Notes: generated from the letters alone by a model not told the origin. DNA of 64,000 bases from Streptomyces lanatus (GCF_014655715.1 NZ_BNBM01000002.1:558001-622000); one strand, 5' to 3'. Shown: positions 24,315-35,080, numbered from the stretch's first letter. Numbers and translations are program-made.

Positions 24315-26111
24315 ATGTCGCGCATACGCTCTGTCGCCAGCTCCGCGCTGGGGGTCCACCGCCGTACCCTGCTCGCCGCCACCGGAGCGGTGACCCTCTC
24401 CGCGGGCGTCGGCTACGCCCTGCGGCCCACGGAGAGTGAGGCCGCCACGACCACCCAGGCCGCACCCGGCAGCGCCGCCCAGGCCGCGCCGGACGCCGCC
24501 GCCGCGGAGGCACCGGTCGGCGCCTCCCGCAAGGTGCCGGCCGCCCTCGCGCCATACACCCGCGGCACCACCGTCGCGAGCGTCGCCACCCCGCAGGGCA
24601 GCGGCGGCTACCGCAGGCTCGGCGACGGGCCCGGCTGGAAGCGGGTCGTGCGGGAGAACCTGGCGGCGGCCAAGTCGGGGCGCGAGAGCCGGCGTACGGC
24701 GCTCGCCGCCTTCGTGCAGCTCACCGATCTGCATCTGATCGACGCCCAGCACCCGCTCCGTCTGGAGTACCTGCGCTCCACCGATGTGCACGCCTGGCGC
24801 CCGCACGAGGCGCTGACCGTGCCCGGCGCCATCGCGCTGGTCGAGCGGGTCAACGCACTGCGGGGCGGCCCCGTCACCGGCGCCCCGCTGCACTTCGCCA
24901 TGACCACCGGCGACAACACGGACAACAACTGCAAGTCCGAGCTGGAGTGGTTCCTGAAGGTGATGAGCGGTGGCCGCGTCACCCCCAACACCGGTGACCC
25001 GCGGCGCTACGAGGGCGTCCAGAACAGCGGCCTCAAGCAGTACTGGCAGGCCGACGACACCGTCCGCGACGCCGACAAGCAGCTCGGCTTCCCGCACATC
25101 GAGGGCTACCTCGCCGCCGCGATCCGCGAGCTGCGCAGCCCCGGCCTGAACATCCCGTGGTACTCGACGGTCGGCAACCACGACGCGATGCCGCTCGGCA
25201 CCTACGCCTCGCACGCCGACTCCTACCTCACCGACCTCGCGGTCGGCGGCAAGAAGCTGATGAACGTGTCGGCCGCGGACGCCAAGAAGCTCCAGGACTC
25301 CCTCAAGCAGGACAAAGACCCGAGGGGCACCGTCTTCAAGGACTTCCTCAAGGCCCACGCCCGCTCGATGCGCTCGGTCACGCCGGACGAGAGCCGCGCC
25401 CCGTTCACGCCGAAGGAGTACCTCCAGGCCCACCTGGACCCGGCAGTGCGCGGCCACGGCCCGGTCGGCCACGGCTACTCGACGGCCAACCTCGCCGCCG
25501 GCACCCAGTACTACAGCTTCCGCATCGCCGACGACGTCATCGGCATCAGCCTCGACACCACCGACCCGGGCGGCCACTACGAAGGGTCCATCGGGGCGGC
25601 CCAGTTCAAGTGGCTGGACAAGACGCTGCGGGACAACAAGGACTCGTACGCGATCGTCTTCAGCCATCACACCAGCGAGACCATGGACAACCTGCGCCGC
25701 GACCCGGCCCACCCCGGCGACCGGCGCGTCGGCGGTGCCGAGGTGCTCCAGCTGCTCGGCAGCCACCGCAACGTGCTGGCCTGGGTGAACGGCCACATCC
25801 ACAAGAACGTCGTCACCCCGCACACCGGCTCCGGCGGCCACGCCTTCTGGGAGATCTCCACCGCCTCCCACGTCGACTTCCCCCAACTCGCCCGGATCAT
25901 CGAGGTGGTGGACAACAAGGACGGCACGCTCTCCCTGTTCACCACCCTGATCGAGTCCTCCGCCCCGCACCGCACCAGCTTCACCGACCTCTCCCAGACG
26001 GGCCTGGCCGCGCTCTATCGCGAGCTGTCCCTGAACGCGCCCGGCGCCAGCACGAAGCTGGGCGGCGACCGCAAGGACCGCAACACGGAGCTGGTGCTCA
26101 AGAAGGGCTGA
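24315..26111 (+). CDS. Tat-exported metallophosphoesterase (TIGR03767-like)
   Basis: A 598-aa protein. The twin-arginine signal HRRTLLAATGAV is near residues 14-25. Calcineurin-like phosphoesterase motifs follow in order: TDLHLID, TGDNTDN, VGNHDAM, FSHHTSE and GHIHKN, which together make a two-metal site. It acts outside the cell on a phosphoester that cannot be named. It is preceded by a 264-bp gap containing a weak CGGCCG/CGGCCG hairpin near 24123-24143. It follows the bacteriocin regulator but has its own leader, so it is probably unrelated. Confidence 0.88.
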   Translation: MSRIRSVASSALGVHRRTLLAATGAVTLSAGVGYALRPTESEAATTTQAAPGSAAQAAPDAAAAEAPVGASRKVPAALAPYTRGTTVASVATPQGSGGYRRLGDGPGWKRVVRENLAAAKSGRESRRTALAAFVQLTDLHLIDAQHPLRLEYLRSTDVHAWRPHEALTVPGAIALVERVNALRGGPVTGAPLHFAMTTGDNTDNNCKSELEWFLKVMSGGRVTPNTGDPRRYEGVQNSGLKQYWQADDTVRDADKQLGFPHIEGYLAAAIRELRSPGLNIPWYSTVGNHDAMPLGTYASHADSYLTDLAVGGKKLMNVSAADAKKLQDSLKQDKDPRGTVFKDFLKAHARSMRSVTPDESRAPFTPKEYLQAHLDPAVRGHGPVGHGYSTANLAAGTQYYSFRIADDVIGISLDTTDPGGHYEGSIGAAQFKWLDKTLRDNKDSYAIVFSHHTSETMDNLRRDPAHPGDRRVGGAEVLQLLGSHRNVLAWVNGHIHKNVVTPHTGSGGHAFWEISTASHVDFPQLARIIEVVDNKDGTLSLFTTLIESSAPHRTSFTDLSQTGLAALYRELSLNAPGASTKLGGDRKDRNTELVLKKG

Positions 26112-26204
26112 AACCCGCTCAACTGCCGTACAGCGCCTCAACCTTCCGCGTACAGCCCCGGTCTGCCTCCTCGATCGAGCCGAGTGCGAGACGGGGAGAA
26201 AGGC

Positions 26205-27335
26205 ATGACTGTACGTACGACGATGACGGCGTTGACGGCCGTGGCGCTGTCGCTGGCCCTGGCGGGACCGGCGGTCGCGGCGTCGGCCGGCAACGGTCAC
26301 GGGGCCACCAGAACGGCGATCGAGGCCGCCGTCGCGGACGGCGTGCCCGGCGTGACGGCGACGGTGAGGGACGGCCACGGCACCTGGTCGGCGACGGCCG
26401 GCGTGGGCGACCTGGAGACGGGCGAGCCGCGCTCAGCGCACGACCGTTACCGGGTCGCCAGCATCACCAAGACCTTCGTGGCGACGGTGCTGCTCCAGCT
26501 GGAGGCGGAGGGCCGGCTGTCGCTGGACGACACGGTGGAGGAGTGGCTGCCGGGAGTGGTCCGGGGCAACGGCCACGACGGCAGCCGGATCACCCTGCGC
26601 CAGCTCCTGAACCACACCAGTGGCATCTACGACTATCTGGCGGACCCGGACTTCCAGCAGACGTACATGGCCGCGGAAGGCTTCCTCGAACACCGCTACG
26701 ACCAGAGGGAACCCGAGTACTTCATCGCCATCGCCATGACCCACGAGCCGTATTTCGCCCCGGGCACCTCGTGGAAGTACTCCAACACGAACTACGCGCT
26801 GGCCGGCCGGGTGATCGAGAAGGCCACCGGCAACGGCTACGGCGACGAGATCCGCCGCCGAATCATCCGCCCCCTGCATCTCAAGGCCACCTCGGTCCCC
26901 GGCACCCGGGTCACCCTTCCCAGCCCTAGCAGCCGCGCCTACGCCAAGCTGGCCAGGACGGCGACGGGCCCGACGTACGACGTCACCGAGCTGAACCCCC
27001 GACTGGCCTACGGCAGCGGCGAGATGATCTCCAGTTCAGCCGACCTGATCCGCTTCTACACCGCCTTGCTGCGCGGCGGGCTGCTCCCGCCCGAGCAGCT
27101 GAAGGAGATGAAGACGACGGTCGAGTCCAGGGGCACCAACCGCTACGGGCTGGGGCTCGTCGATCGCCCCCTCAGCTGCGGCGTGCACGTCTGGGGCCAC
27201 GACGGGGGCATCCACGGCTCGAACACGGACGCGGTGACGACGGCGGACGGGCGCCACGCCCTGGCGTTCAACTTCAACGGCGACTGGTCCGGGGACGCGG
27301 ACGCGGTGATCGAGGCCGAGTTCTGCGGCAAGTGA
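26205..27335 (+). CDS. Secreted serine hydrolase (beta-lactamase/DD-peptidase fold), copy 1
   Basis: A 376-aa protein with a cleavable signal peptide (to about AGPAVAASA, residue 26). The penicillin-binding motifs are S-x-x-K in SITKTF, Y-x-N in KYSNTNY and H-x-G in WGHDGGIHG. It resembles Streptomyces R61-type D-alanyl-D-alanine carboxypeptidases and class C-like esterases. GGGGAGAAAGG precedes the ATG. It is 16 nt upstream of a close paralogue, an obvious tandem duplication. Confidence 0.9.
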   Translation: MTVRTTMTALTAVALSLALAGPAVAASAGNGHGATRTAIEAAVADGVPGVTATVRDGHGTWSATAGVGDLETGEPRSAHDRYRVASITKTFVATVLLQLEAEGRLSLDDTVEEWLPGVVRGNGHDGSRITLRQLLNHTSGIYDYLADPDFQQTYMAAEGFLEHRYDQREPEYFIAIAMTHEPYFAPGTSWKYSNTNYALAGRVIEKATGNGYGDEIRRRIIRPLHLKATSVPGTRVTLPSPSSRAYAKLARTATGPTYDVTELNPRLAYGSGEMISSSADLIRFYTALLRGGLLPPEQLKEMKTTVESRGTNRYGLGLVDRPLSCGVHVWGHDGGIHGSNTDAVTTADGRHALAFNFNGDWSGDADAVIEAEFCGK

Positions 27336-27351
27336 CAAGGGGGAACGAACC

Positions 27352-28500
27352 ATGACCATACGGACGATACGCGCGACCCTCGTGGCGGCGACGGCAGCGG
27401 CCCTGTCTCTGGGCCTCGCCGCCCCCGCGCTGGCGGCGGCGCCCGCCGGCACCGGCCACAAGGAGACCCGCAGGGCCATGGCGGCCGCGGTCGAAGCGGG
27501 CGTCCCCGGGGTGACGCTGACCGCGAAGGACGGCCACGGCACCTGGGCGGCGACGGAGGGCGTCGGCAACCTCCGGACGGGCGCGCCGCGTTCGGCCGAG
27601 GACCGCTACCGGGTCGGCAGCATCACCAAGACCTTCGTGGCGACGGTGCTGCTCCAGCTGGAGGCGGAGGGCCGGCTGTCGCTGGACGACAAGGTCGACA
27701 AGTGGCTGCCGGGACTCGTGCGCGGCAACGGCCACGACGGCAGCCGGATCACGCTCCGCCAGCTCCTCAACCACACCAGCGGCATCTTCAACTACACGGA
27801 CGACGAGGAATTCGCCCGCACGTACTTCCTCAAGGACGGCTTCTTCGAGCACCGCTACGACACCAAGAAGCCCGAGGAACTGGTCGCCCTCGCCATGACC
27901 CACAAGCCCGAATTCGAGCCGGGGGCGTCCTGGAGCTACTCCAACACCAACTACGTCGCAGCCGGCATGGTGATCGAGAAGGTCACGGGGCGGCCGTACG
28001 GCGACGAGGTGCGCGACCGCGTCATCAAGCCCCTCCACCTGACCGGAACCTCCGTCCCGGGCACCCGGGTGACGGTCCCGGGGCCCAGCAGCCGGTTCTA
28101 CTCCAAGCTCGCCGAGACGACGACCGGACCGACGTACGACGTCACCGAGATCAACCCCTCCATCGCCTACTCGGCCGGCGAGATGATCTCCAACTCCCGT
28201 GACCTGGGCCGCTTCTACACCGCCCTCCTGCGCGGCAGGCTTCTCCCGCGCGAGCAGCTGGCCGAGATGACCGAGACCGTCCCCGTCGACGCCACCAACA
28301 GCTACGGCCTCGGCCTGATGAAGACCCGGCTGTCCTGCGGCATCACCCTCTGGGGCCATGGCGGCGGCATCCCGGGCTCGATCTCGGAGGCCGTCACCAC
28401 CAAGGACGGCCGCCACTCCCTCGCCTTCAACTTCAACGGGAACTGGGCGGGGGAGACGGCGACCGTGGTCGAGGCCGAGTTCTGCGGTAAGGGGCGGTGA
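27352..28500 (+). CDS. Secreted serine hydrolase (beta-lactamase/DD-peptidase fold), copy 2
   Basis: A 382-aa paralogue of the preceding gene, sharing long identical stretches (TKTFVATVLLQLEAEGRLSL). It has the same catalytic motifs SITK, YSNTN and HGGGIPG, and a signal peptide ending near ALAAAPA. Inferred role: extracellular DD-carboxypeptidase or esterase. Separate retention of both copies suggests divergence in substrate or timing, which cannot be read here. Confidence 0.9.
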   Translation: MTIRTIRATLVAATAAALSLGLAAPALAAAPAGTGHKETRRAMAAAVEAGVPGVTLTAKDGHGTWAATEGVGNLRTGAPRSAEDRYRVGSITKTFVATVLLQLEAEGRLSLDDKVDKWLPGLVRGNGHDGSRITLRQLLNHTSGIFNYTDDEEFARTYFLKDGFFEHRYDTKKPEELVALAMTHKPEFEPGASWSYSNTNYVAAGMVIEKVTGRPYGDEVRDRVIKPLHLTGTSVPGTRVTVPGPSSRFYSKLAETTTGPTYDVTEINPSIAYSAGEMISNSRDLGRFYTALLRGRLLPREQLAEMTETVPVDATNSYGLGLMKTRLSCGITLWGHGGGIPGSISEAVTTKDGRHSLAFNFNGNWAGETATVVEAEFCGKGR

Positions 28501-28510
28501 GGCCGCGCGA

Positions 28511-28969
28511 CTAGCTCCCGGCGGCCGGGATCCGACCGGCCGCCGGTCGCTCCCGCCACAGCGACAGGCCCTTGCCGACCATCGGGACACGGGTCAGCTC
28601 CGCCACCCGGTCCATGGGATGCCAGGCCGCCATGTCCGTCGAGCCGTTCGCCTCGTAGCGCAGCTCGCCGCCGGTGATCCGGGCCTCGTAGACGAGCGCC
28701 ACGCCGTGATGGTCGACCTGTCCGCCGAGGCGGCCCGGCACCGTGCGCCGGACGGAGTCCACGCCCAGCAGGCCGGTCGGCTCGACGCGATAGCCGGTCT
28801 CCTCCTCCACCTCCCGCACGACCGTGTCGTAGGGATCCTCGCCGTGCTCCATGCCGCCACCGGGCAGCACCCATTCGAAGCCGCCGCCGGGGGCCGGGGA
28901 ACGGGCGAGGAGGAGTTGTCCGTCGCGGACGCATATGGCGTAGGCCGCCACCCTCAGGTTCTTCCGCAC
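28511..28969 (-). CDS. Nudix hydrolase
   Basis: A 152-aa protein with a complete Nudix box at about residues 38-60: G5xE7xREUxEExGU is met by GGMEHGE then REVEEETGY. It should hydrolyse a nucleoside diphosphate linked to another group, using Mg2+. Convergent with the serine hydrolase pair, 10 bp apart. The substrate is unknown. Confidence 0.9.
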   Translation of the reverse strand: MRKNLRVAAYAICVRDGQLLLARSPAPGGGFEWVLPGGGMEHGEDPYDTVVREVEEETGYRVEPTGLLGVDSVRRTVPGRLGGQVDHHGVALVYEARITGGELRYEANGSTDMAAWHPMDRVAELTRVPMVGKGLSLWRERPAAGRIPAAGS

Positions 28970-29014
28970 GTAGGGACGTTAGAGCACACCTATGCCCTGT
29001 ATGGGGTGGACTTC

Positions 29015-29054
29015 CGAAATGTGGCCAGGGGGTTTTCCCCACCCGTCCATTTCG
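29015..29054. promoter_or_regulatory. Nested inverted repeat upstream of the subtilase gene
   Basis: Outer arms CGAAATG (29015-29021) and CATTTCG (29048-29054) enclose an inner GGGG-TTTT-CCCC hairpin at 29029-29040 with near-equal 7-nt spacers. It lies 105-145 bp before the peptidase start, where promoter or operator elements are expected. Confidence 0.35.
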
Positions 29055-29158
29055 ATCGGGTCAACTCTTCCCAAACATCCTTCCCTTGCGTCAGGCTGTG
29101 CGGTCGTCCGGCACCACATACCGGACGCCTCAAGCTCCTTTACCTACAAGGGATGCCC

Positions 29159-32100
29159 ATGACCCTCACCCCCCAGCGCGATCCGAAGCCGGGCGCGAGA
29201 CGCTCGGCCCGCATAGCCGTGGCCGTCGGTCTCGTCGCCGCGCTGTCCGCGGCCGGGCCGATACCGATGGCCATAGCCGCGGACCCCGCGCCCACCACGA
29301 CCGACCCGAGTGTGAAGTCCGCGCACGACAAGCTCGGTTCGGACGATGCCGACCTGCTCGCCGAGGCGAAGGCCGGTGACGCCAAGAACGTCACGATGAT
29401 GGTCGCGACCGCGCCCGGACAGACCGAGCAGGTCGCCGAGCAACTGGACGCGGTCGGCTCTGTGGGCCGTACGTACGACAAGCTCGGCTATGTCCGGGCC
29501 ACCGTCCCGACCGGCAAGGCCGACAAGGCCATCGCCGCCGCGGCGAAGCTCTCCTCGGTGCACGGCATCGACCTGCGCGAGGAGATACCCCTGGACGATC
29601 CGGCGGTGGACACGAAGAAGTCCGCGAGCGGCGCGGCCTCCTACCCCGCCCCCGGCAAGCGGACCCCCGCCGAGAACCCGTACAACCCGTCCTTCGAGAC
29701 CGGCTCCGTCGATTTCGTGAAGGACAACCCGAAGGCGGACGGCCGCGGCGTCACCATCGGCATCCTCGACTCCGGCATCGACCTCGCCCACCCGGCGCTG
29801 CAGAAGACCACCACGGGTGAGCGGAAGATAGTCGACTGGGTCACCGCGACGGACCCGCTGGTGGACAACGACCGCACCTGGCGCCCGATGGTGACCTCCG
29901 TCTCCGGGCCCACCTTCACCTACGGCGGGAAGACCTGGACCGCGCCCGCCGGTTCCTACCAGGTGAGCACCTTCCTGGAGTCGTACACCACGGGGGGCGA
30001 CGCGGCGGGCGACGCCAACCGCGACGGCGACAAGACCGACTCCTGGGGCGTCCTCTACGACGCCGCGAACGGCACCGTCCGGGTCGACCTCAACAACAAC
30101 TTCGACTTCGGTGACGACACCCCGATGAAGCCGTACAAGGACGGCTACCAGATCGGGTACTTCGGCACCGACGACCCGGCCACCGATGTCGCCGAGCGGC
30201 AGCCGTTCGTCGTGCAGATCCGCAAGGACGTGCCGATGGACCCGCTGGGCGGGGACTGGGTCGGCCAGAAGCGCGACTTCGTCAACATCGGCGTCATCGA
30301 GTCCGAGCACGGCACCCATGTCGCCGGCATCACCGCCGCGAACGGCCTGTTCGGCGGCAGGATGAACGGCCAGGCCCCCGGCGCCAAGCTCGTCGCCTCC
30401 CGTGCCTGCACCTGGTCCGGCGGCTGCACCAACGTCGCGCTCACCGAGGGCATGATCGACCTCGTCGTCAACCGCGGCGTCGACATCGTCAACATGTCCA
30501 TAGGCGGCCTGCCGGCGCTGAACGACGGCAACAACGCCCGCGCCGAGCTGTACACGCGCCTCATCGACACCTACGGCGTGCAGCTGGTGATATCCGCCGG
30601 CAACTCCGGGCCCGGCGCAAACACCATCGGCGACCCCGGCCTGGCGAGCAAGGTCATCTCCGTCGGCGCGACCGTGTCCAAGGAGACCTGGGCCGCCAAC
30701 TACGGCTCGGTGGTCTCCAAGCCGTACGCGATGATGCCGTTCTCCTCGCGCGGTCCGCGTGAGGACGGCGGCTTCACCCCGACGCTGTCCGCGCCGGGCG
30801 CCGCGATCAACACCATCCAGACCTGGATGCCGGGCGCCCCGGTCGCCGAGGCGGGCTACTCCCTCCCGGCCGGTTACGCCATGCTCCAGGGCACCTCGAT
30901 GGCGTCCCCGCAGGCGGCGGGCGCGTCGGCGCTGCTGCTGAGCGCCGCGAAGGCCAAGGGCATCGACCTGACCCCGGCGAAGCTGCGCACCGCGCTGACC
31001 TCAACTGCCGATCACATCAAGGGTGTTCAGGCGTACGAGGAGGGTGCCGGCCTCATCAACATCCCGGACGCCTGGGACTCCATCCGTGACGGCGCCACCG
31101 CCCACGAGTACACGGTCAAGGCGCCGGTCGACACCGCGATCGACCAGTTCCTGAAGACCCCGGGCTTCGGCACCGGCGTCTACGACCGCGAGGGCGGCCT
31201 GAAGACAGGCCAGAAGAAGACGTACGACGTCACCATCACCCGTACGTCCGGCGCGGACCGGGCGATCCGGCACGAGCTGCACCTGGAAAACAACGCCGGG
31301 GACACCTTCCGCATCGTCGGCTCCGACGAGATCAGCCTCGGCCTGAACAAGCCGGTCACCGTCAAGGTCGCCGCGAAGCCGTCCTCGGCCGGCATCAAGA
31401 GCGCGATCCTTGAGGTCGACGACCCGCGCACCGAGGGCATCGACAAGCAGATCCTCAACACGGTCGTGGTCTCCGCGCCGCTGAAGTACACCTACTCGGC
31501 GTCCGGTTCGACCCAGCGCAACAGCAGCAAGTCGTACTTCGTGACCGTCCCCGAGGGCGCGAAGTCGCTTGAGGTCGCGATCGGCGGGCTGAAGGACAAG
31601 AGCCAGACCCGGTTCATCGCCATCCACCCGTACGGCGTCCCGTCCGACAACACCGGCACCCCGTACTGCTACAACAACTACCTCGACGGCAACGGCTGCA
31701 AGCCCGACGTGCGTGCCTACGCCGACCCGCAGCCCGGCGTCTGGGAGATCGAGGTCGAGGCGCGCCGTACGTCGCCGCTGCTCGACAACCCGTACAAGCT
31801 GGACGTCACCGTCCTCGGCGCGGCCTTCGACCCGGAGACCGTGACCGTGCCGGAGGCCAAGGTCGGCACGCCGGCCGCCGCCTCCTGGAAGGTGACCAAC
31901 AACTACGCCGCGATCGACGGCAAGCCGGCCGGCGGCCCGCTCGGCTCGTCCAAGGCGGCGCGCCCGGACATCACCGAGGGCGTCACGCAGACCACCACGG
32001 TCGACGTGCCCGAGGGCGCGACCTCGCTGGACGTCTCCATCGGCAATGTCTCCGACGCGGCCGCGGACCTCGACCTGGTCGTCTACGACGCGGCGGGCAC

Positions 32101-32443
32101 CGAGGTCGGCAGCTCCGCCGACGGTGACTCGGAGGAGTCGGTCTCGGTCGCGAAGCCGGCCGCCGGGAAGTACAGCATCGAGGTCGTCGGCTACTCGGTG
32201 CCGTCCGGCTCGACGGCGTACGACTACCTGGACGTGTTCTTCTCCGCCGCGCTCGGCACCGTCTCCGTCGACGGATCGCCGGTGAAGCTCGGCACGGGCG
32301 AGTCGACCACGCTCTCCGGCAGCGTCACCGCGCTGGCTCCGGCGCCGGAGGGACGTGAGTTCTTCGGCCAGGTCCAGCTGCTCAACGCGCGCGGCACGGT
32401 CGCGGGCGTGGGCAATGTGAAGATCGAGAAGGTCACGCCGTAG
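29159..32443 (+). CDS. Secreted S8 family serine peptidase (subtilase) with large catalytic-domain insertion
   Basis: A 1094-aa exported protease. A signal peptide (to about AIAADPAP) and propeptide come first. The catalytic triad is D204 (ILDSGID), H384 (HGTHVAG) and S580 (GTSMASP). D and H are 180 residues apart, against about 32 in subtilisin, so a large domain is inserted there, as in tripeptidyl peptidase II-type enzymes. The ~500 C-terminal residues contain repeated beta-sandwich-like segments (TTTVDVPEGATSLDVSIGNV) like pre-peptidase C-terminal domains. ATG 29159 is preferred over 29153 for AAGGG spacing. Confidence 0.9.
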   Translation: MTLTPQRDPKPGARRSARIAVAVGLVAALSAAGPIPMAIAADPAPTTTDPSVKSAHDKLGSDDADLLAEAKAGDAKNVTMMVATAPGQTEQVAEQLDAVGSVGRTYDKLGYVRATVPTGKADKAIAAAAKLSSVHGIDLREEIPLDDPAVDTKKSASGAASYPAPGKRTPAENPYNPSFETGSVDFVKDNPKADGRGVTIGILDSGIDLAHPALQKTTTGERKIVDWVTATDPLVDNDRTWRPMVTSVSGPTFTYGGKTWTAPAGSYQVSTFLESYTTGGDAAGDANRDGDKTDSWGVLYDAANGTVRVDLNNNFDFGDDTPMKPYKDGYQIGYFGTDDPATDVAERQPFVVQIRKDVPMDPLGGDWVGQKRDFVNIGVIESEHGTHVAGITAANGLFGGRMNGQAPGAKLVASRACTWSGGCTNVALTEGMIDLVVNRGVDIVNMSIGGLPALNDGNNARAELYTRLIDTYGVQLVISAGNSGPGANTIGDPGLASKVISVGATVSKETWAANYGSVVSKPYAMMPFSSRGPREDGGFTPTLSAPGAAINTIQTWMPGAPVAEAGYSLPAGYAMLQGTSMASPQAAGASALLLSAAKAKGIDLTPAKLRTALTSTADHIKGVQAYEEGAGLINIPDAWDSIRDGATAHEYTVKAPVDTAIDQFLKTPGFGTGVYDREGGLKTGQKKTYDVTITRTSGADRAIRHELHLENNAGDTFRIVGSDEISLGLNKPVTVKVAAKPSSAGIKSAILEVDDPRTEGIDKQILNTVVVSAPLKYTYSASGSTQRNSSKSYFVTVPEGAKSLEVAIGGLKDKSQTRFIAIHPYGVPSDNTGTPYCYNNYLDGNGCKPDVRAYADPQPGVWEIEVEARRTSPLLDNPYKLDVTVLGAAFDPETVTVPEAKVGTPAAASWKVTNNYAAIDGKPAGGPLGSSKAARPDITEGVTQTTTVDVPEGATSLDVSIGNVSDAAADLDLVVYDAAGTEVGSSADGDSEESVSVAKPAAGKYSIEVVGYSVPSGSTAYDYLDVFFSAALGTVSVDGSPVKLGTGESTTLSGSVTALAPAPEGREFFGQVQLLNARGTVAGVGNVKIEKVTP

Positions 32444-32460
32444 TCGGTTGTACGGCGATG

Positions 32461-32498
32461 GGGGCGGGCGTCCGTTTCGGGCGCCCGCCCCTTTTTTT
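32461..32498 (+). terminator. Intrinsic terminator after the subtilase gene
   Basis: 10-bp arms, GGGGCGGGCG at 32461-32470 and its complement at 32482-32491, followed by seven T residues, the clearest intrinsic terminator in the window. Confidence 0.85.
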
Positions 32499-32502
32499 CG
32501 GC

Positions 32503-33207
32503 TCAGCAGCCGAGCTCCCGTGCCTCGGGCAGCGAGGCGGTGATCCAGGCCCGCTCGGGCGCGATGTCCCGCTCGCCGACCGCCCAGAAGTCGGGTTGGC
32601 GGGCGCCGTCGAGGATGCCGATGAGCACGGGGTCGCCCTTGCGGAGACCGGGGACGAGATTCCGGTCGACCACATAGGTCAGCTCTTGCTCTCCTTCCTT
32701 GTCGGGCTTGTAGTAGCGGGTCATGTGCAGGGTGACCCTGATCGACTCGGTACCGGGGAGCTGCTCGACGGCCGTGGCCGTCCCCTCCGCCACCAGGCGG
32801 GAGCAGGCGAGGTAGCTGGGGCTGCCGAAGACGGTGCCGCCGGACTGGGGGGCCGCCTCGTCGGCGGCGCTGCTCGCCCCCGCGTCGGAGTTGGCGCCGC
32901 TCCCGGCCTGGACCACCAGCCAGCCCATGCCGACCAGGACGGACGCGGCGGTGGCGGCGAGGGCGAGCGGGAGGAGTCGGCGCCGGGTGGGCTGTCGTAC
33001 GGGAATGGGGGCGGGCTTCGGTGCCTCTGGCTCGGCGAGGGCGTGGCCGATGATGCCGAGCTGTTCGCGCAGGAGCGCGAGGTCGGCCTCGGCGGCGCGG
33101 TGCTCGGCCATGAAGGAGGCGTCCGCGCGGGCCTCGTCGGTGAGCGGTTCGCCGCTGATGGCGGCCATCAGCGCATCGGCGCCCCGGCTCTGGTTCTCGG
33201 CGGTCAC
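32503..33207 (-). CDS. Membrane protein paired with ECF sigma factor, putative anti-sigma factor
   Basis: A 234-aa protein. A cytoplasmic ~85 residues are followed by one membrane helix (LLPLALAATAASVLVGMGWL), then an outside domain of ~120 residues with two cysteines (YLACSRLV and the terminal ELGC). The GTG start is one base after the sigma-factor stop. No HxxxCxxC zinc motif of the ZAS type is visible, so the anti-sigma role rests on context and topology. Confidence 0.8.
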   Translation of the reverse strand: MTAENQSRGADALMAAISGEPLTDEARADASFMAEHRAAEADLALLREQLGIIGHALAEPEAPKPAPIPVRQPTRRRLLPLALAATAASVLVGMGWLVVQAGSGANSDAGASSAADEAAPQSGGTVFGSPSYLACSRLVAEGTATAVEQLPGTESIRVTLHMTRYYKPDKEGEQELTYVVDRNLVPGLRKGDPVLIGILDGARQPDFWAVGERDIAPERAWITASLPEARELGC

Positions 33208-33208
33208 G

Positions 33209-33736
33209 TCACACCACCTCGTCCTCGTGCAGACGGGCGCGCAGGGCCCGAACCGCCGTGTGCAGCCTGCTCTTGACCGTGCCCTCCGGGATGCCCAGCT
33301 CCTCGGCGATGTCGCGCACCGGGAGGTCGGCGAAGAAGCGCAGGACGAGGACCTGACGCTGGGCGTCGGGCAGCTCGTCCATGCCCCGGCCGACGGCGAG
33401 GGAGAGCAGGCTGGTGTCCTCGCCGGAGGGGTGATCGAGCGTACGGAGGGAGGCGAGCCGCTCCCCCAGCCGCTCCTGGCGCTTCTTGGCCCGGTGCCAG
33501 TCCATGGCGAGGTTGGAGGCGACGACCGCCGCCCACGCCGACACGTCGCGCGGCGCCTCACGTCCGCTCGCGGCACGCTCCAGCAGCCGCAGACGTACCT
33601 GCTGTACCCCGTCCAGCAGGTCCGCCTGCGGCACGCCGCCGAGCGCGAGCACCGCCCGCACCCGGCGTTCCTGGGCCGTGTCCAGGGGATCGGTGCGATC
33701 GTCCTCCTGGGCACGGCGGGCCTTTCTGCGCAGCAC
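33209..33736 (-). CDS. ECF-type RNA polymerase sigma factor
   Basis: A 175-aa protein starting at a GTG (VLRRKARRAQEDD) with GAGGGGG about 9 nt upstream. Region 2 spans about residues 20-90 (AVVASNLAMDWHRAKKR). Region 4 is near residues 110-165 (LPDAQRQVLVLRFF, then IAEELGIPEGTVKSRLHTAV). Longer in-frame starts reach into non-conserved sequence. It is co-transcribed with the membrane partner downstream, the normal arrangement for a cell-envelope-responsive sigma factor. Confidence 0.88.
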   Translation of the reverse strand: MLRRKARRAQEDDRTDPLDTAQERRVRAVLALGGVPQADLLDGVQQVRLRLLERAASGREAPRDVSAWAAVVASNLAMDWHRAKKRQERLGERLASLRTLDHPSGEDTSLLSLAVGRGMDELPDAQRQVLVLRFFADLPVRDIAEELGIPEGTVKSRLHTAVRALRARLHEDEVV

Positions 33737-34001
33737 AAGCCACCCCCTCACCGCGTTTCCTCTACGACGCCGCAGCGCACCGAAACGTTCGACCGGGTGG
33801 GCAGGAGTTTCCGCGAGGCGTACGTCACACCGACACGCGGGGGCAGAACAGCTTGCGGCGCGGGGCGGCCGTAGGACGAATATCTGCAGCTCAGAGTGGG
33901 TGCGGACGGGAGTTCCGGAACCGTGGGGCGGGTCGGAGTGCTGTGGCCGACGGGTATGAAGCGCAAAGAATTGGACAGGCGGACCGGGGTCGGCCGCATG
34001 A

Positions 34002-35063
<1,062 letters not shown>

Positions 35064-35080
35064 CGGGCCTCACGTACGAC

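Noticed and set aside
23328..26378. A 1016-aa leftward open frame opposite the regulator and phosphoesterase genes
   Set aside because: It is antisense to two genes with clear motifs, has arginine/glycine-rich low-complexity composition and no recognisable domain. High third-position GC creates such frames routinely.
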